This document shows positions 18,272 to 26,811 of a stretch of 64,000 nucleotides of DNA, one piece after another. Each line of letters starts with the position of its first letter. Position 1 is the first letter of the stretch. The stretch covers positions 1,352,841 through 1,416,840 of the forward strand of contig NZ_JAMTCH010000003.1 in the NCBI RefSeq assembly GCF_024171735.1, in the 5' to 3' direction. The notes under the pieces were generated by a model. That model made no database searches. It was not told the origin of the DNA and was given only the letters and a program-made list of their open reading frames with translations. The position numbers and the translations under genes were made by a program. Origin of the DNA: Prauserella alba. GTDB taxonomy: Bacteria; Actinomycetota; Actinomycetes; Mycobacteriales; Pseudonocardiaceae.

Positions 18272-18709
18272 TTATTCGGCGGGAACGAGGCGCAGCGCGA
18301 CCGAGTTGATGCAGTAGCGCTGGTCGGTCGGCGTGGCGTAGCCCTCGCCTTCGAAGACGTGCCCGAGGTGGCCGTGGCAGGAGGCGCACAGCACCTCGAC
18401 GCGCACCATGCCGAGTGACGCGTCCTTGCGCAGGACGACCGCGTCCGAGTCGGCCGGGTCGTAGAACGACGGCCAGCCGCAGTGGCTCTCGAACTTCGTC
18501 GTCGAACGGAACAACTCGGCTCCGCAACCCCGGCACTCGTAGACGCCTTCGGCGGTGGTGTCGGTGTACTCACCGGTGAACGGCCGTTCGGTGGCGGACT
18601 TACGCAATACCGCGTAGGCCTCGGGATCCAGTTCTGCGCGCCACTCGTCCTCGGACTTGGTGACGCGGGGAGTGGTCTCGGCAGGGGTGGTGTTCGCGGC
18701 GGGATCCAT
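18272..18709 (-). CDS. msrB: Peptide-methionine (R)-S-oxide reductase
   Basis: A 145-residue MsrB that repairs methionine-R-sulfoxide in proteins. Structural zinc cysteines are C59, C62, C108 and C111 (two C-x-x-C pairs), the catalytic Cys is C133 in RYCINS, and C77 in SHCGWPSF may act as resolving residue. The FEGEGY and GWPSF segments are canonical. A small membrane protein starts upstream on the same strand 10 bases away. Confidence 0.95.
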   Translation of the reverse strand: MDPAANTTPAETTPRVTKSEDEWRAELDPEAYAVLRKSATERPFTGEYTDTTAEGVYECRGCGAELFRSTTKFESHCGWPSFYDPADSDAVVLRKDASLGMVRVEVLCASCHGHLGHVFEGEGYATPTDQRYCINSVALRLVPAE

Positions 18710-18719
18710 GCCACCCAGA

Positions 18720-19019
18720 TTACCCGGTCAGATGTGCGACGAAGGCGCTCAGCTGGTCCCACGCACCGACGACGACGCCCAGCAGGAGCAGCAGAACGAT
18801 CACCACTGCGGTCCACCAGCGCAGGCCACTCGCGCGGGTGCTGCCCTCGGCGAAGTCGGCGACGCCGCGCAGCGACCCTTCGACGGTGAACGCCGGGTCG
18901 GCGCGCTGCATCCGGTTCAGGTGGTCGGCGAACTCCTGGGCCTCGGGGTCGTCCGGGTCGAGCCCGACGAGCTCGTCGTCGAACAGCCGCCGACGGCGGG
19001 TGATGTCGTCATCCGGCAT
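18720..19019 (-). CDS. Small single-pass membrane protein
   Basis: A 99-residue protein with an acidic, charged N-terminal half (MPDDDITRRRRLFDDELVGLDPDDPEA) and one membrane helix near residues 68-90, then a short tail. Similar small proteins next to msrB are common in Pseudonocardiaceae, but no function is known. ATG 19019 and GTG 19028 are both possible starts. It is likely co-transcribed with msrB. Confidence 0.7.
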   Translation of the reverse strand: MPDDDITRRRRLFDDELVGLDPDDPEAQEFADHLNRMQRADPAFTVEGSLRGVADFAEGSTRASGLRWWTAVVIVLLLLLGVVVGAWDQLSAFVAHLTG

Positions 19020-19067
19020 GGTGCCCACGGTAGGACATGAGCGAGGGCCTGCCCATCTCGTCGCCGA

Positions 19068-20570
19068 TCAGCTGGACCTGCCCGTCGGCCGGGTCTCGCC
19101 GTCGAGCTTCAGCTCGCCGTCGGTGTTGACGACCCGCACCGTGTGAGGCTGCTTGCCGTTGCCGAAGTCGAGCTGGACCTGGATGTCGACCGAACCGTCG
19201 GGGTTCTGGCCGTTGGGTGCCGAGGCATCGGACCAGCCCGCCAGATTGTTCCGGTCCCAGTAGTTGTCGAACGCGTCCTCCGAGCCGTACACGGCCTGGG
19301 CCGTCGGGGTGAGCTGGTCCCAGTCGGGGTCGTTGTAGAACTCGCCGACCAGGGTGCCGGCCTCACCCCAGGAGACGGGCTTGCCCTCGTCGGACCGCGT
19401 GGTCGACGACGGGGGCGCCGACGACGACGTCGGCTGCGGTGTCGGCGAGGGGCCGCCGCTCGCCGAGGGCTCGTCGTCACCGCTGAGCGCGAACGCCAGG
19501 ACGGCGCCGAGGGCCAGCACGGCGACGGCGATCGCCGCCAGCAGCAGCGGCTTTCGCCGCCCGCCGCCCCCGTTTCCACTGCCGGTGGCCCCGGAGGTGG
19601 CGGACGGCGCGGCAGGGGTGTCGGTGGCGGTCGCCTGCGGAGCCGAACGCTGGTCCTCGCGCTGCCACGGTGCTGCGGGCCTGCGGCCGCCGCCCTGGTC
19701 GGAGACGGCGGGTGAGACCGCGGTGGCGGCGAGCGGCGTCCCGGTCGCAGGCGTTCCGACCGCGGGTGCCCCACCGGCCAGCTGCGCGAGCTGGTCCTGC
19801 GCCTCGCTCATGGTGGGGCGTTCCGTGGGCTCGGTGCGCAGCAGGCTCATCAGCAGCGCGGTGGCCTGTCCGGCGTGCTGCGGCGGGTTGACCTGGCCGT
19901 TCGCCGCCGAATAGAGCAGTGCGAGCTGGTTGGTGTTGTCGCCGTACGGTGGCAGGCCTTCGATCGCGTGGTACAGCGTCGCGCCGAGGGCGAACACGTC
20001 GGAGGCCGGTGTCGGGTCGGCGCCGCGTGCGAGTTCGGGGGCGAGGTAGGCCGGCGTCCCGCCGATGAGCCCGGTCTGGGTGAGGGTGAGATCCCCGCTG
20101 GCCCGGGAGATGCCGAAATCGGTGATCTTGCAGATGCCCGCGGAGTCGATCAGCAGATTGCCCGGCTTGATGTCGCGGTGCACGATGCCCGCGCGATGCG
20201 CCGTGACCAGGGCCGCCGCGACCTGTTCGCCGATGCGTGCGACCTCGGGTACCGGCAGCGGCCCGCGCTCGCCGAGGATCGCCGACAGACTCTGCGACGG
20301 CAGGTACTCCATGACGAGCACGGGGTCGCCGTCGTGTTCGGCGATGTCGAACACGACGATCGCGTTGGGGTGCTGGAATCGGGCTGCGTTCTTCGCCTCG
20401 CGCATGGCGCGCTGCCGCACGGTGGTGCGTTCGGCCTCGGACAGGCCGGGCTGCGTCAGGATCTGCTTGACGGCGACCGACCGTTCGAGGCGTTCATCGA
20501 CGGCGCGCCACACGATGCCCATGGCGCCGCTGCCGACGTGCTCTACGAGGCGATAGTGGCCTGCGACCAA
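19068..20570 (-). CDS. Receptor-like serine/threonine protein kinase
   Basis: A membrane kinase of about 500 residues. The cytoplasmic kinase domain is complete: glycine loop GSGAMG (13-18), K35 in VAVK, E59, HRDIKPGN (131-138), DFG (151-153) and an APE-like APEL. A Pro/Ala/Thr-rich juxtamembrane linker leads to one membrane helix near 340-360 and an extracytoplasmic domain of about 110 residues with no recognised fold. The first ATG/GTG/TTG codon in the frame is TTG 20570, right before the kinase fold and without a ribosome site; see the finding on its start. Confidence 0.9.
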   Translation of the reverse strand: MVAGHYRLVEHVGSGAMGIVWRAVDERLERSVAVKQILTQPGLSEAERTTVRQRAMREAKNAARFQHPNAIVVFDIAEHDGDPVLVMEYLPSQSLSAILGERGPLPVPEVARIGEQVAAALVTAHRAGIVHRDIKPGNLLIDSAGICKITDFGISRASGDLTLTQTGLIGGTPAYLAPELARGADPTPASDVFALGATLYHAIEGLPPYGDNTNQLALLYSAANGQVNPPQHAGQATALLMSLLRTEPTERPTMSEAQDQLAQLAGGAPAVGTPATGTPLAATAVSPAVSDQGGGRRPAAPWQREDQRSAPQATATDTPAAPSATSGATGSGNGGGGRRKPLLLAAIAVAVLALGAVLAFALSGDDEPSASGGPSPTPQPTSSSAPPSSTTRSDEGKPVSWGEAGTLVGEFYNDPDWDQLTPTAQAVYGSEDAFDNYWDRNNLAGWSDASAPNGQNPDGSVDIQVQLDFGNGKQPHTVRVVNTDGELKLDGETRPTGRSS

Positions 20571-20681
20571 CTGACCGGTGTCGATGACGCCTTCTCCTCG
20601 GGTACTGCTCGGCTGCTGCTCGAGCCCGCCGCCTGTGAGTGGGACGGCTCGAGTTCTCGGAAGGACCGGTGCGCCACCCCG

Positions 20682-21425
20682 CTAGCGCCCGTGTCGAGTG
20701 TAGCTGCCCGGTGCGGACGGCCCGACCGAACCGCCGGTGGACTCGTCGGCCGTGCCGTCCGTACGGGACGCCGTGTCGGCCACCCGGCCGCCGGCGGGTG
20801 CCGCCGTCCGGAAGACCCGCAGCAGGCCGGCTGCGCCGAGTGCGGCGAACACGGCGTAACAGACCAGCAGCGCAGGCGGCGTTCCACCGGTCAGGGCGTC
20901 ACCGAGCACGACGACCGCGACCGTGCCCGGCACGCTGCCGAGCGCGGTGCCGACGAGGTACGGCCGAAGTGCGATCGACGACACACCGCAGCAGTAGCTC
21001 AGCGGGGCGAACGGCACGATCGGGATCAGCCGCAGCGAGGCGACGGCCAGCATACCGCCGCCGGACAGCCGCGCGTTGACCGTGTGCACCGGGGTGCGGT
21101 GCAGCTGGCGGGCGACGAACTCCCGGCCGAGCAGGCGCGCCAACAGGAACCCGAACAACCCGGACAGCACCGTGGCGGCGGTGGCGACGAGGACACCCAC
21201 GACGTGACCGAGCAGCAGCCCCGCGGCCAGGTTGAACACGGTGCGGGGGACGGGGGCGACCGTGCACACGGCGTAGGCGACCAGGAACGCGGCCGCGCCG
21301 ACCGCACCGGCGTCGTCGGCCCAGGCGCGCATCTCCGCAGGCGTGGGGATCGGCAGCAGCAGGGCCGCGAGAACGAATGCCGCGAGCAGCGGGATCCCGA
21401 GAAGCAGCTTGGTCCGGCGCGGCAC
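20682..21425 (-). CDS. TVP38/TMEM64 (SNARE-associated, DedA-like) membrane protein
   Basis: A 247-residue polytopic protein with about six hydrophobic segments. The family core F-N-L-A-A-G-L-L-L-G-H (residues 64-74) and the LRLIPIVPFAPLSYCCG segment with the conserved R-x-x-P-x-x-P pattern are present. Relatives act in lipid transport or membrane homeostasis; no specific substrate is known. The C-terminal 45 residues are hydrophilic and low in complexity. Start is GTG 21425. Confidence 0.85.
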   Translation of the reverse strand: MPRRTKLLLGIPLLAAFVLAALLLPIPTPAEMRAWADDAGAVGAAAFLVAYAVCTVAPVPRTVFNLAAGLLLGHVVGVLVATAATVLSGLFGFLLARLLGREFVARQLHRTPVHTVNARLSGGGMLAVASLRLIPIVPFAPLSYCCGVSSIALRPYLVGTALGSVPGTVAVVVLGDALTGGTPPALLVCYAVFAALGAAGLLRVFRTAAPAGGRVADTASRTDGTADESTGGSVGPSAPGSYTRHGR

Positions 21426-21454
21426 GGATCAACCGTAGAGGACCGCCGTGACGG

Positions 21455-22744
21455 TCACGCGTCGTGGTGGACGGATGCGCCGTGGACCGAGCCGTCGTAG
21501 CGGACGTCACCGCCGGCCGTCAGCGTGCCCAGATCACCGGTGGTGAACCATTCGGTGCCGGCCGTCTCGCCGGTGCCGGACGGCGGTTCGGGCACGCAGG
21601 CGCCGCGCAGCTCGATCACGCCGCTCTCTCCCGCGGCGGCGGGCTCGCCGGACTCGGGGTTCCTCACGCGGATGTCGACGTCGGCGCACACCGGGTGGCC
21701 GCCGCCGAGCCACCGGTCGGCGGTCGGCCTGCCGGTCGGCCACACCGCGAACGGCGCGAGCACGCCGGACGGAGCGTAGAAGCCGCGGGCCGGTACGCCG
21801 AGTTCGTCGAGGCTCTGCGCGGCGTCGGCGGAGGTGGCGTTCGCGATACCCACCCACCGCAGCGCAGGCAGCGAGGTTCGGGCGTCGTGGCCGTGCGCGT
21901 GGCATGCCTTGGCCAGCCGCAGGGCGGTCGCCTCGTCGGCGGCCAGGTGCGTCGCGCCGAACCGCACGAGTTCGCCGGGCAGGGTGGATTCGTCGAGGTT
22001 CGGGTCGAACAGGTACGTCGCCCCTCCTGCGAACGCGGCGAGCGCGAACGACCACGCGATCGGCCGCGTCGCCGGTCGGGTGCAGACGACGAGGTCGCCG
22101 TCGCCGAGTCCGAGCGCGGTCGCCGTCGAGGTCGCGTGCCGCATCACGACCGATTCCCGGTAGCAGGCAAGGCCCGGTGCGAACGCCACGGCGGGTTCGT
22201 CGCCGCCGGTCTCCGGCATCGGCATGCCGGCGGTGGCGGCGCTGGGCTGCCACGCGCCGCCGCCCAGGTCCCATGGCGACGGGTCGACCGGCGGCTTCGA
22301 CCACGGGCCGGGCACGACCGCGACGGCAGGGGCCGGGTCACCCGGCGAGGCGGCGCACTCCGCGCGGAGGCGGTCGGTGAGCGTCGCGGGCACGTCCCGG
22401 TCGAGCGCGAGTACCCGTGGCCGGGCGTCGGTCACGGCGCGCACCAGGTCGGCGACCGGTGCGGCGGGGTCGAGCCCGAGGGCGCACGCGCCGAGCGAGG
22501 CCGTCGCGATCTGCCAGCCGAACAGGTCGGACCAGTTCGGCAGGCACACGGCGACGACGTCACCACGCCCCACACCAGCCGTCGCCAGGTCCGCGCGCAG
22601 CTGCAGCGTGCGCCGCCACAGTTCGGAGCGGCTCACGTGGACGGGCTGCACGGGATCGGCGTCGATCGCGATGATGGCGTGTGGGTCGTGCTTGGTCAGA
22701 CCGGAGAGCAACGACAGAAGATTCACCGCGCGCCAGCGAAACAT
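21455..22744 (-). CDS. Degenerate AMP-binding (TIGR03089-like) protein
   Basis: A 429-residue protein with the N-terminal fold of adenylate-forming acyl-CoA synthetases: an opening SRSELWRRTLQLRADLATAGVGRGD and VCLPNW are typical. The ATP-loop signature (S-G-T-T-G-x-P-K) is replaced by unrelated residues around DEPAVAFAPGLACYRES, A5 is altered, A7 remains as EWFTTGDLG, and the C-terminal domain with the catalytic lysine is absent. It is therefore unlikely to be an active ligase. A GGAGG site precedes ATG 22744. A small family of such proteins (TIGR03089) is known in Actinobacteria without a role. Confidence 0.75.
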   Translation of the reverse strand: MFRWRAVNLLSLLSGLTKHDPHAIIAIDADPVQPVHVSRSELWRRTLQLRADLATAGVGRGDVVAVCLPNWSDLFGWQIATASLGACALGLDPAAPVADLVRAVTDARPRVLALDRDVPATLTDRLRAECAASPGDPAPAVAVVPGPWSKPPVDPSPWDLGGGAWQPSAATAGMPMPETGGDEPAVAFAPGLACYRESVVMRHATSTATALGLGDGDLVVCTRPATRPIAWSFALAAFAGGATYLFDPNLDESTLPGELVRFGATHLAADEATALRLAKACHAHGHDARTSLPALRWVGIANATSADAAQSLDELGVPARGFYAPSGVLAPFAVWPTGRPTADRWLGGGHPVCADVDIRVRNPESGEPAAAGESGVIELRGACVPEPPSGTGETAGTEWFTTGDLGTLTAGGDVRYDGSVHGASVHHDA

Positions 22745-22855
22745 TCCCCATGTCCTCCGTCAAGTGACCACCGGCCGGGTGCACATCATGATCGACACCG
22801 GCCGGGGCGCGGGCGAGTCCGGGACGGGTGCCGGCGGGACCGCTCGCGGGGCGGG

Positions 22856-24412
22856 TCAGGCCGGGCAGAGCGTGCCGTCCCGCGGCACGTCGCCGTCGAC
22901 GAGGAAGCTGTGGACCGCGCCGGTGACACACGCCGAGCTCAGCGCGCCGTGCCCGGCTCCCTTCCACGACACGTGCACCGCGGAGGGCATCTGGTCCGCG
23001 GCACGGACCGTGCCCTTGCCCGGGGTGACCGGGTCGGTCTCGGTGCTGACGACCACGATCGGCGGGGCCTGATCGGAGGCGATCTCGCCGCTGTCCCCGG
23101 ACCGGGTGGGCCACGGGCTGCACCACACGAGTTCCTGCGCGACGGTCGCGCCGAAGACGGGATGGTCTCGTGCCAGCTCGCGGGCGGTCGAGGCCAGCCG
23201 GTCGGCGGGAAGCCGGGTGGTCGTGTCGTTGCACCGGGTCGCGATCGTGCCGTCGAGCCGGGCGGCCGAGGCCTGGTCCTCGACGATGTGGGGCCGGACG
23301 AACCGGAACAGCGGGTTCGGGTCGCCGGAACGCGCCGCGGCGACGGCGCCGGCCAGGTCGGACCAACGGTCCCGGTCAGCCAGTCCGGACAGCACCGCGC
23401 GGAGGGCGAGTTGCGGGGTGAGCCGGTAACCGTCGGAGGTCAGCGGCGCGGTGCGGCCGAGTCGCTCGGTCAGCGCGGTCACGTCGGCGCGCAGGTCACG
23501 CCCGAGTTGCTCGCCCGCGGCGTCGAGGGTGGCTTCCGCGCCGTGGGCGACGCCGCCCAGTACGCCCGCCTGGTCGTCGGACGGGTCGGGCATTCCGTCG
23601 AGAACCATCCGTCCCGTCTTCCCGGGGAAGCGTGCGCTGTACATCGCCAGCACCCGGGAGCCCTCGCCGTGGCCGAGGGCGTGGAGCCGGTCCATGCCGA
23701 GGTGCTCGCGGAGCGTGTCGAGGTCACTCGTGGTGCGTTCGCTGTCGAGGGCGCCCTGTTCGTCCTCGAGCGCGATGGCGCACTGCTGTCCCGCGGTGCG
23801 GGCGGCGTCCAGCGGCCGTTCGATCCCTGCCGCCGGGTCACTGTCCAGCAGTGTCGCGCGTTCGCCGGACGGGATGCAGCGCACCGCGTCGGAACCGCCC
23901 GTGCCGCGGCGGTCCACGCCGATGAGGGAGAACCGTTCCAGCAGCTCGTCGGGCAGTGTCGCGGCGAGCTGCGCCGCGTACAGCGTGCCGGGCAGGCCGT
24001 CCACGTCGTTGACGACGACCAGTGGCACCGGGCCGCTGCCCGCCTTGAGGACCGCCATGCGGGACAGTCCCTGCCCCGGCATGCCCGGCGGGTCGAGGGT
24101 GGTCGTGAGGTAGGCGCATTCGACGGCCACGTCGGGGCGTGCGGTGCCGCCGAGCCGTTGGCGGGTGTCGGCCGCGCAGTCGGACCAGTCGAGGGAGGAC
24201 GGACCGGGTTCGCCGAGCGGCGGCAACGGCTGCCGGGACTCCCCGGTGCCGCCGTCGGCAGGGACAGGGGCGTCGTTCTGCACGACCGCGGGTCGCGTCG
24301 AGGGGCCGACCGTGCAGCCTGCGACGACGAGGACGGGCAGCAGTGCGGCCAGCACGGCCCGTCGGGCACGGCGACGTGGCGGATGGCGGCGCGGCAACGG
24401 TCGGGTCCTCAC
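22856..24412 (-). CDS. Secreted lipoprotein alpha/beta-hydrolase homologue, probably inactive
   Basis: A 518-residue protein with a lipoprotein signal (basic N-terminus, hydrophobic core, lipobox VVAGC with C33). It resembles tripeptidyl-aminopeptidase-like hydrolases with a TAP-like C-terminal domain, as I recall Rv2672. The oxyanion-hole motif (normally GGPGxSG) reads VVNDVDGLPG, and the nucleophile elbow (normally G-x-S-x-G) reads G247-H-G-E-G251, so serine is missing. The Asp (ETDP) and His (GAGHGA) of the triad remain. GTG 24412 fits the signal peptide; the longer frame upstream is repeat-rich. Confidence 0.85.
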   Translation of the reverse strand: MRTRPLPRRHPPRRRARRAVLAALLPVLVVAGCTVGPSTRPAVVQNDAPVPADGGTGESRQPLPPLGEPGPSSLDWSDCAADTRQRLGGTARPDVAVECAYLTTTLDPPGMPGQGLSRMAVLKAGSGPVPLVVVNDVDGLPGTLYAAQLAATLPDELLERFSLIGVDRRGTGGSDAVRCIPSGERATLLDSDPAAGIERPLDAARTAGQQCAIALEDEQGALDSERTTSDLDTLREHLGMDRLHALGHGEGSRVLAMYSARFPGKTGRMVLDGMPDPSDDQAGVLGGVAHGAEATLDAAGEQLGRDLRADVTALTERLGRTAPLTSDGYRLTPQLALRAVLSGLADRDRWSDLAGAVAAARSGDPNPLFRFVRPHIVEDQASAARLDGTIATRCNDTTTRLPADRLASTARELARDHPVFGATVAQELVWCSPWPTRSGDSGEIASDQAPPIVVVSTETDPVTPGKGTVRAADQMPSAVHVSWKGAGHGALSSACVTGAVHSFLVDGDVPRDGTLCPA

Positions 24413-24840
24413 TCGGCTCGTTCGGTGATGTGCTGGTTCGGCGGTGCGGTCGGTCGGCGGTGTGCTCGGTCGGTGATGTACTCGGTGGTGTCCTCGGTCG
24501 GAGGTGTCTTCGCACCGGTCGGGTTCGTGGCGGCTGCGGCGCACCTCGGCGGTGCGCGCGGCGCTACTGTCGCACGGCCGCGGTGAGCATGCCGTGAGGG
24601 CCGCCCGGCCGGTCCCGCCGAGGAACAGCGTCCCCGGGGAGCGTCCCGGAAACACGTCGCCGGAACTGCGCTTGCCGGGACAGCACCTGCAGGACAGCAC
24701 TTGCCAGGCCGGTGCGTGCCGGGGACAGTGCCACGTGCCGGAGGCAACACCACGTTCCGCTCGAGACCAGGTTCCGCGTCAGCGCAGTTCGGGGCGCGAT
24801 CTCGCACGCGCGGAGCTGGGTGACTGCCGCGGCCGTCGTC
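24413..24840. other. 428-base intergenic region without a supported gene
   Basis: This gap separates the lipoprotein hydrolase from the RibD-like gene. Up to about 24560 it consists of imperfect repeats around TCGGTGATGT and GGTGTCCTCGGTCGG; around 24660-24740 GGACAGCAC/GGACAGTGC elements recur. I see no gene or clear terminator. Confidence 0.55.
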
Positions 24841-25650
24841 TCAGGCGCGCCGGTAGCGGGCCAGCAGGAACCCGTCGTCGTGGAGCAGCGACTGCAGCGC
24901 CATGTCCCGTGGTGTCGCCGGCAGCCCGGCGACGATGCGGCCCGGCCCGGGACCGGCCAGCAGCGGCGCGTAGGTCAGGCACAGCTGGTCGACCAGGTCG
25001 GCGGCCACGAGGGAGGCCAGCAGGTGCGGTCCGCCTTCACAGTCGATGCGGCGGAGGCCGCGGTCGCCGAGCAGGCGGATCGCCGCGGCCGGGTCCACGG
25101 TGTCCTCGCCGGCGAGCAGCACCTCGGCCCCCGCGTCGGTGAGTGCTTCCCTGCGGTCGGCGGGTGCGTCGGCCGCGGTGATCACGATCGTCGGCACCGC
25201 GGTGTCGGTGATGACGGGGGAGTCCGGCGGGATCGAACAACGGCGGGTGACCACGGCGATCGGCGGAACGTCCGACAGGCCGTGGCGACGTCTGCGTGCC
25301 CGGCGGGTCTCGTTGGTGCGGGCGCCGCGGTAGTTCTCGGCCAGAGCGGTGCCCGCACCCACGAGCACGACGTCGGCGAGGTCGCGGCCCAGCAGGAACA
25401 CGCGTTTGTCGGCCGGGCTGGAGAGTCCTTCCGACCGCTCGTCGACGCTGACGGCGCCGTCGGCCGAGGTGACGAAGTTGGCCTGGACCCAGGGGCGGTC
25501 GAGGTCGGCGGGGTAGCCGTAGAGCGCTTCGAGGTCCTCGTCGGACAGTTCCGGGGCGGCCGCGGGACCGGTGTCCGGACCGGATGCGGCGCCGGGATCG
25601 GACGCGGTGTCGGGACGTGATGCGGTCGGCAGGGGCCACAGCTGATGCAC
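24841..25650 (-). CDS. RibD C-terminal-like pyrimidine reductase family protein
   Basis: A 269-residue dihydrofolate-reductase-fold protein without the deaminase domain of RibD. The N-terminal PWVQANFVTSADGAVS, the VGAGTALAENYRGAR loop and CEGGPHLLASLVAADLVDQLCL near the C-terminus are the nucleotide-binding and core motifs of the family. The M. tuberculosis homologue by position, Rv2671, has been reported to act as an alternative dihydrofolate reductase that lowers antifolate sensitivity; whether this one does so is inference. GTG 25650 is the probable start; a Pro/Ala/Asp-rich stretch of 30 residues precedes the fold. It is divergent from zapE. Confidence 0.87.
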   Translation of the reverse strand: MHQLWPLPTASRPDTASDPGAASGPDTGPAAAPELSDEDLEALYGYPADLDRPWVQANFVTSADGAVSVDERSEGLSSPADKRVFLLGRDLADVVLVGAGTALAENYRGARTNETRRARRRRHGLSDVPPIAVVTRRCSIPPDSPVITDTAVPTIVITAADAPADRREALTDAGAEVLLAGEDTVDPAAAIRLLGDRGLRRIDCEGGPHLLASLVAADLVDQLCLTYAPLLAGPGPGRIVAGLPATPRDMALQSLLHDDGFLLARYRRA

Positions 25651-25745
25651 TCCGACATCCCAGCATGTGCCGCTGCGGCACGCAGCACCGCTGCGGGCGT
25701 GGCGGCCCAGGTCACATCGGGGACGGGACGGGCGGGGCCGCGGAC

Positions 25746-25751
25746 TAACCT
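25746..25751 (+). promoter_or_regulatory. -10 box of zapE, probably leaderless
   Basis: TAACCT ends seven bases before ATG 25759. The sequence ACTAACCTGG around it equals the one before the gluconate regulator at 2300. Confidence 0.45.
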
Positions 25752-25758
25752 GGGGAGC

Positions 25759-26811
25759 ATGTCTGTCGAGAAGCTGACCGAGCGTCGTCCCGAGATCGGC
25801 GCGGACGAGCTGATCACCACGCTCGTGCCGCCGCCGCGGTTCGACGACGTGCGGCTCTCGACCTACATTCCCAATCCCGACGAGCCGAGCCAGCCCGCGG
25901 CGGTCGACGACTGCGGTGCGTTCGCCGAGCGTGTCGGCGCGGCCGGTGCCAAACGGTCGGGGCTGCGGGGGCTGTTCGGCCGCCGCGGGGCCGACCGGGC
26001 GGGCGACGGCAAGCTCGGGCTGTATCTGGACGGCGGATTCGGGGTCGGCAAGACCCACCTGCTGGCGTCGATCTGGCACGAGGTGCCGTGGCCGAAGTCG
26101 TACGGCACGTTCGTCGAACTCACCCACGTCGTCGGCGCACTCGGGTTCGGGGAAGCCGTCCGGCGGCTGTCCGAGCACCGGCTGCTGGCGATCGACGAGT
26201 TCGAACTCGACGATCCGGGCGACACCATGCTGGTCAGCCGGCTGCTCAAGGAGCTGACGGCGGCGGGTGTGTTCGTCGCCGCCACGTCGAACACGTTGCC
26301 GGACAAGCTGGGGGAGGGCCGGTTCGCGGCCGAGGACTTCCTGCGGGAGATCCAGGCGTTGTCGTCGAAGTTCGGGGTCGTGCGTGTCGACGGGCCCGAT
26401 TACCGGCACCGCGGCCTGCCCGAACCGCCCGCCGCGCTGTCCGAGGACGCGCTGGTCGCCTCCGCCGAACAGCGCCCCGGCGCCACGCTCGACGAGTTCG
26501 ATGCGCTGTGCGATCACCTGGCGAGCCTGCATCCGTCCGCGTACGGCCGGCTGGTCGACGGGGTGCAAGCGGTGCACATCAGCGGTGTCCGGGCGGCGGA
26601 CGACCAGGCCATCGCGCTACGGCTGGTGGCGCTGGCCGACCGGCTCTACGACAGGGCGATCCCGGTGCTGGTGTCCGGCGGCTCGCTCGATGCACTGTTC
26701 ACGCCGGAGATGCTGGCGGGCGGCTACCGCAAGAAGTACCTACGCGCCGTCAGCAGGCTCACGGCGCTCGCGCGGGACGCCGAGGCGTCCGCGACGGTCA
26801 CGCACCGCTAG
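25759..26811 (+). CDS. zapE: ZapE/AFG1-family ATPase
   Basis: A 350-residue AAA-like ATPase. Walker A is GGFGVGKTH (92-100) and Walker B LLAIDEFELDD, typical of the AFG1/ZapE family; the sensor motif AATSNTLP follows. In E. coli ZapE acts at the division septum and mitochondrial AFG1 in protein quality control; the actinobacterial role is not established. The frame extends upstream to 25645, but ATG 25759 with its leaderless -10 box is the better start. Its last 72 bases overlap the PAP2 gene on the other strand. Confidence 0.9.
   Translation: MSVEKLTERRPEIGADELITTLVPPPRFDDVRLSTYIPNPDEPSQPAAVDDCGAFAERVGAAGAKRSGLRGLFGRRGADRAGDGKLGLYLDGGFGVGKTHLLASIWHEVPWPKSYGTFVELTHVVGALGFGEAVRRLSEHRLLAIDEFELDDPGDTMLVSRLLKELTAAGVFVAATSNTLPDKLGEGRFAAEDFLREIQALSSKFGVVRVDGPDYRHRGLPEPPAALSEDALVASAEQRPGATLDEFDALCDHLASLHPSAYGRLVDGVQAVHISGVRAADDQAIALRLVALADRLYDRAIPVLVSGGSLDALFTPEMLAGGYRKKYLRAVSRLTALARDAEASATVTHR

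Noticed and set aside
21455-22744. Frameshifted full-length acyl-CoA synthetase
   Set aside because: No C-terminal domain remnant is seen in other frames downstream; the TVP38-like gene begins 30 bases later.
21464-24586. Open frame of 1040 codons on the plus strand
   Set aside because: It is antisense to the AMP-binding and hydrolase genes and only reflects third-position GC; the translation is Arg/Gly/His-rich without domains.
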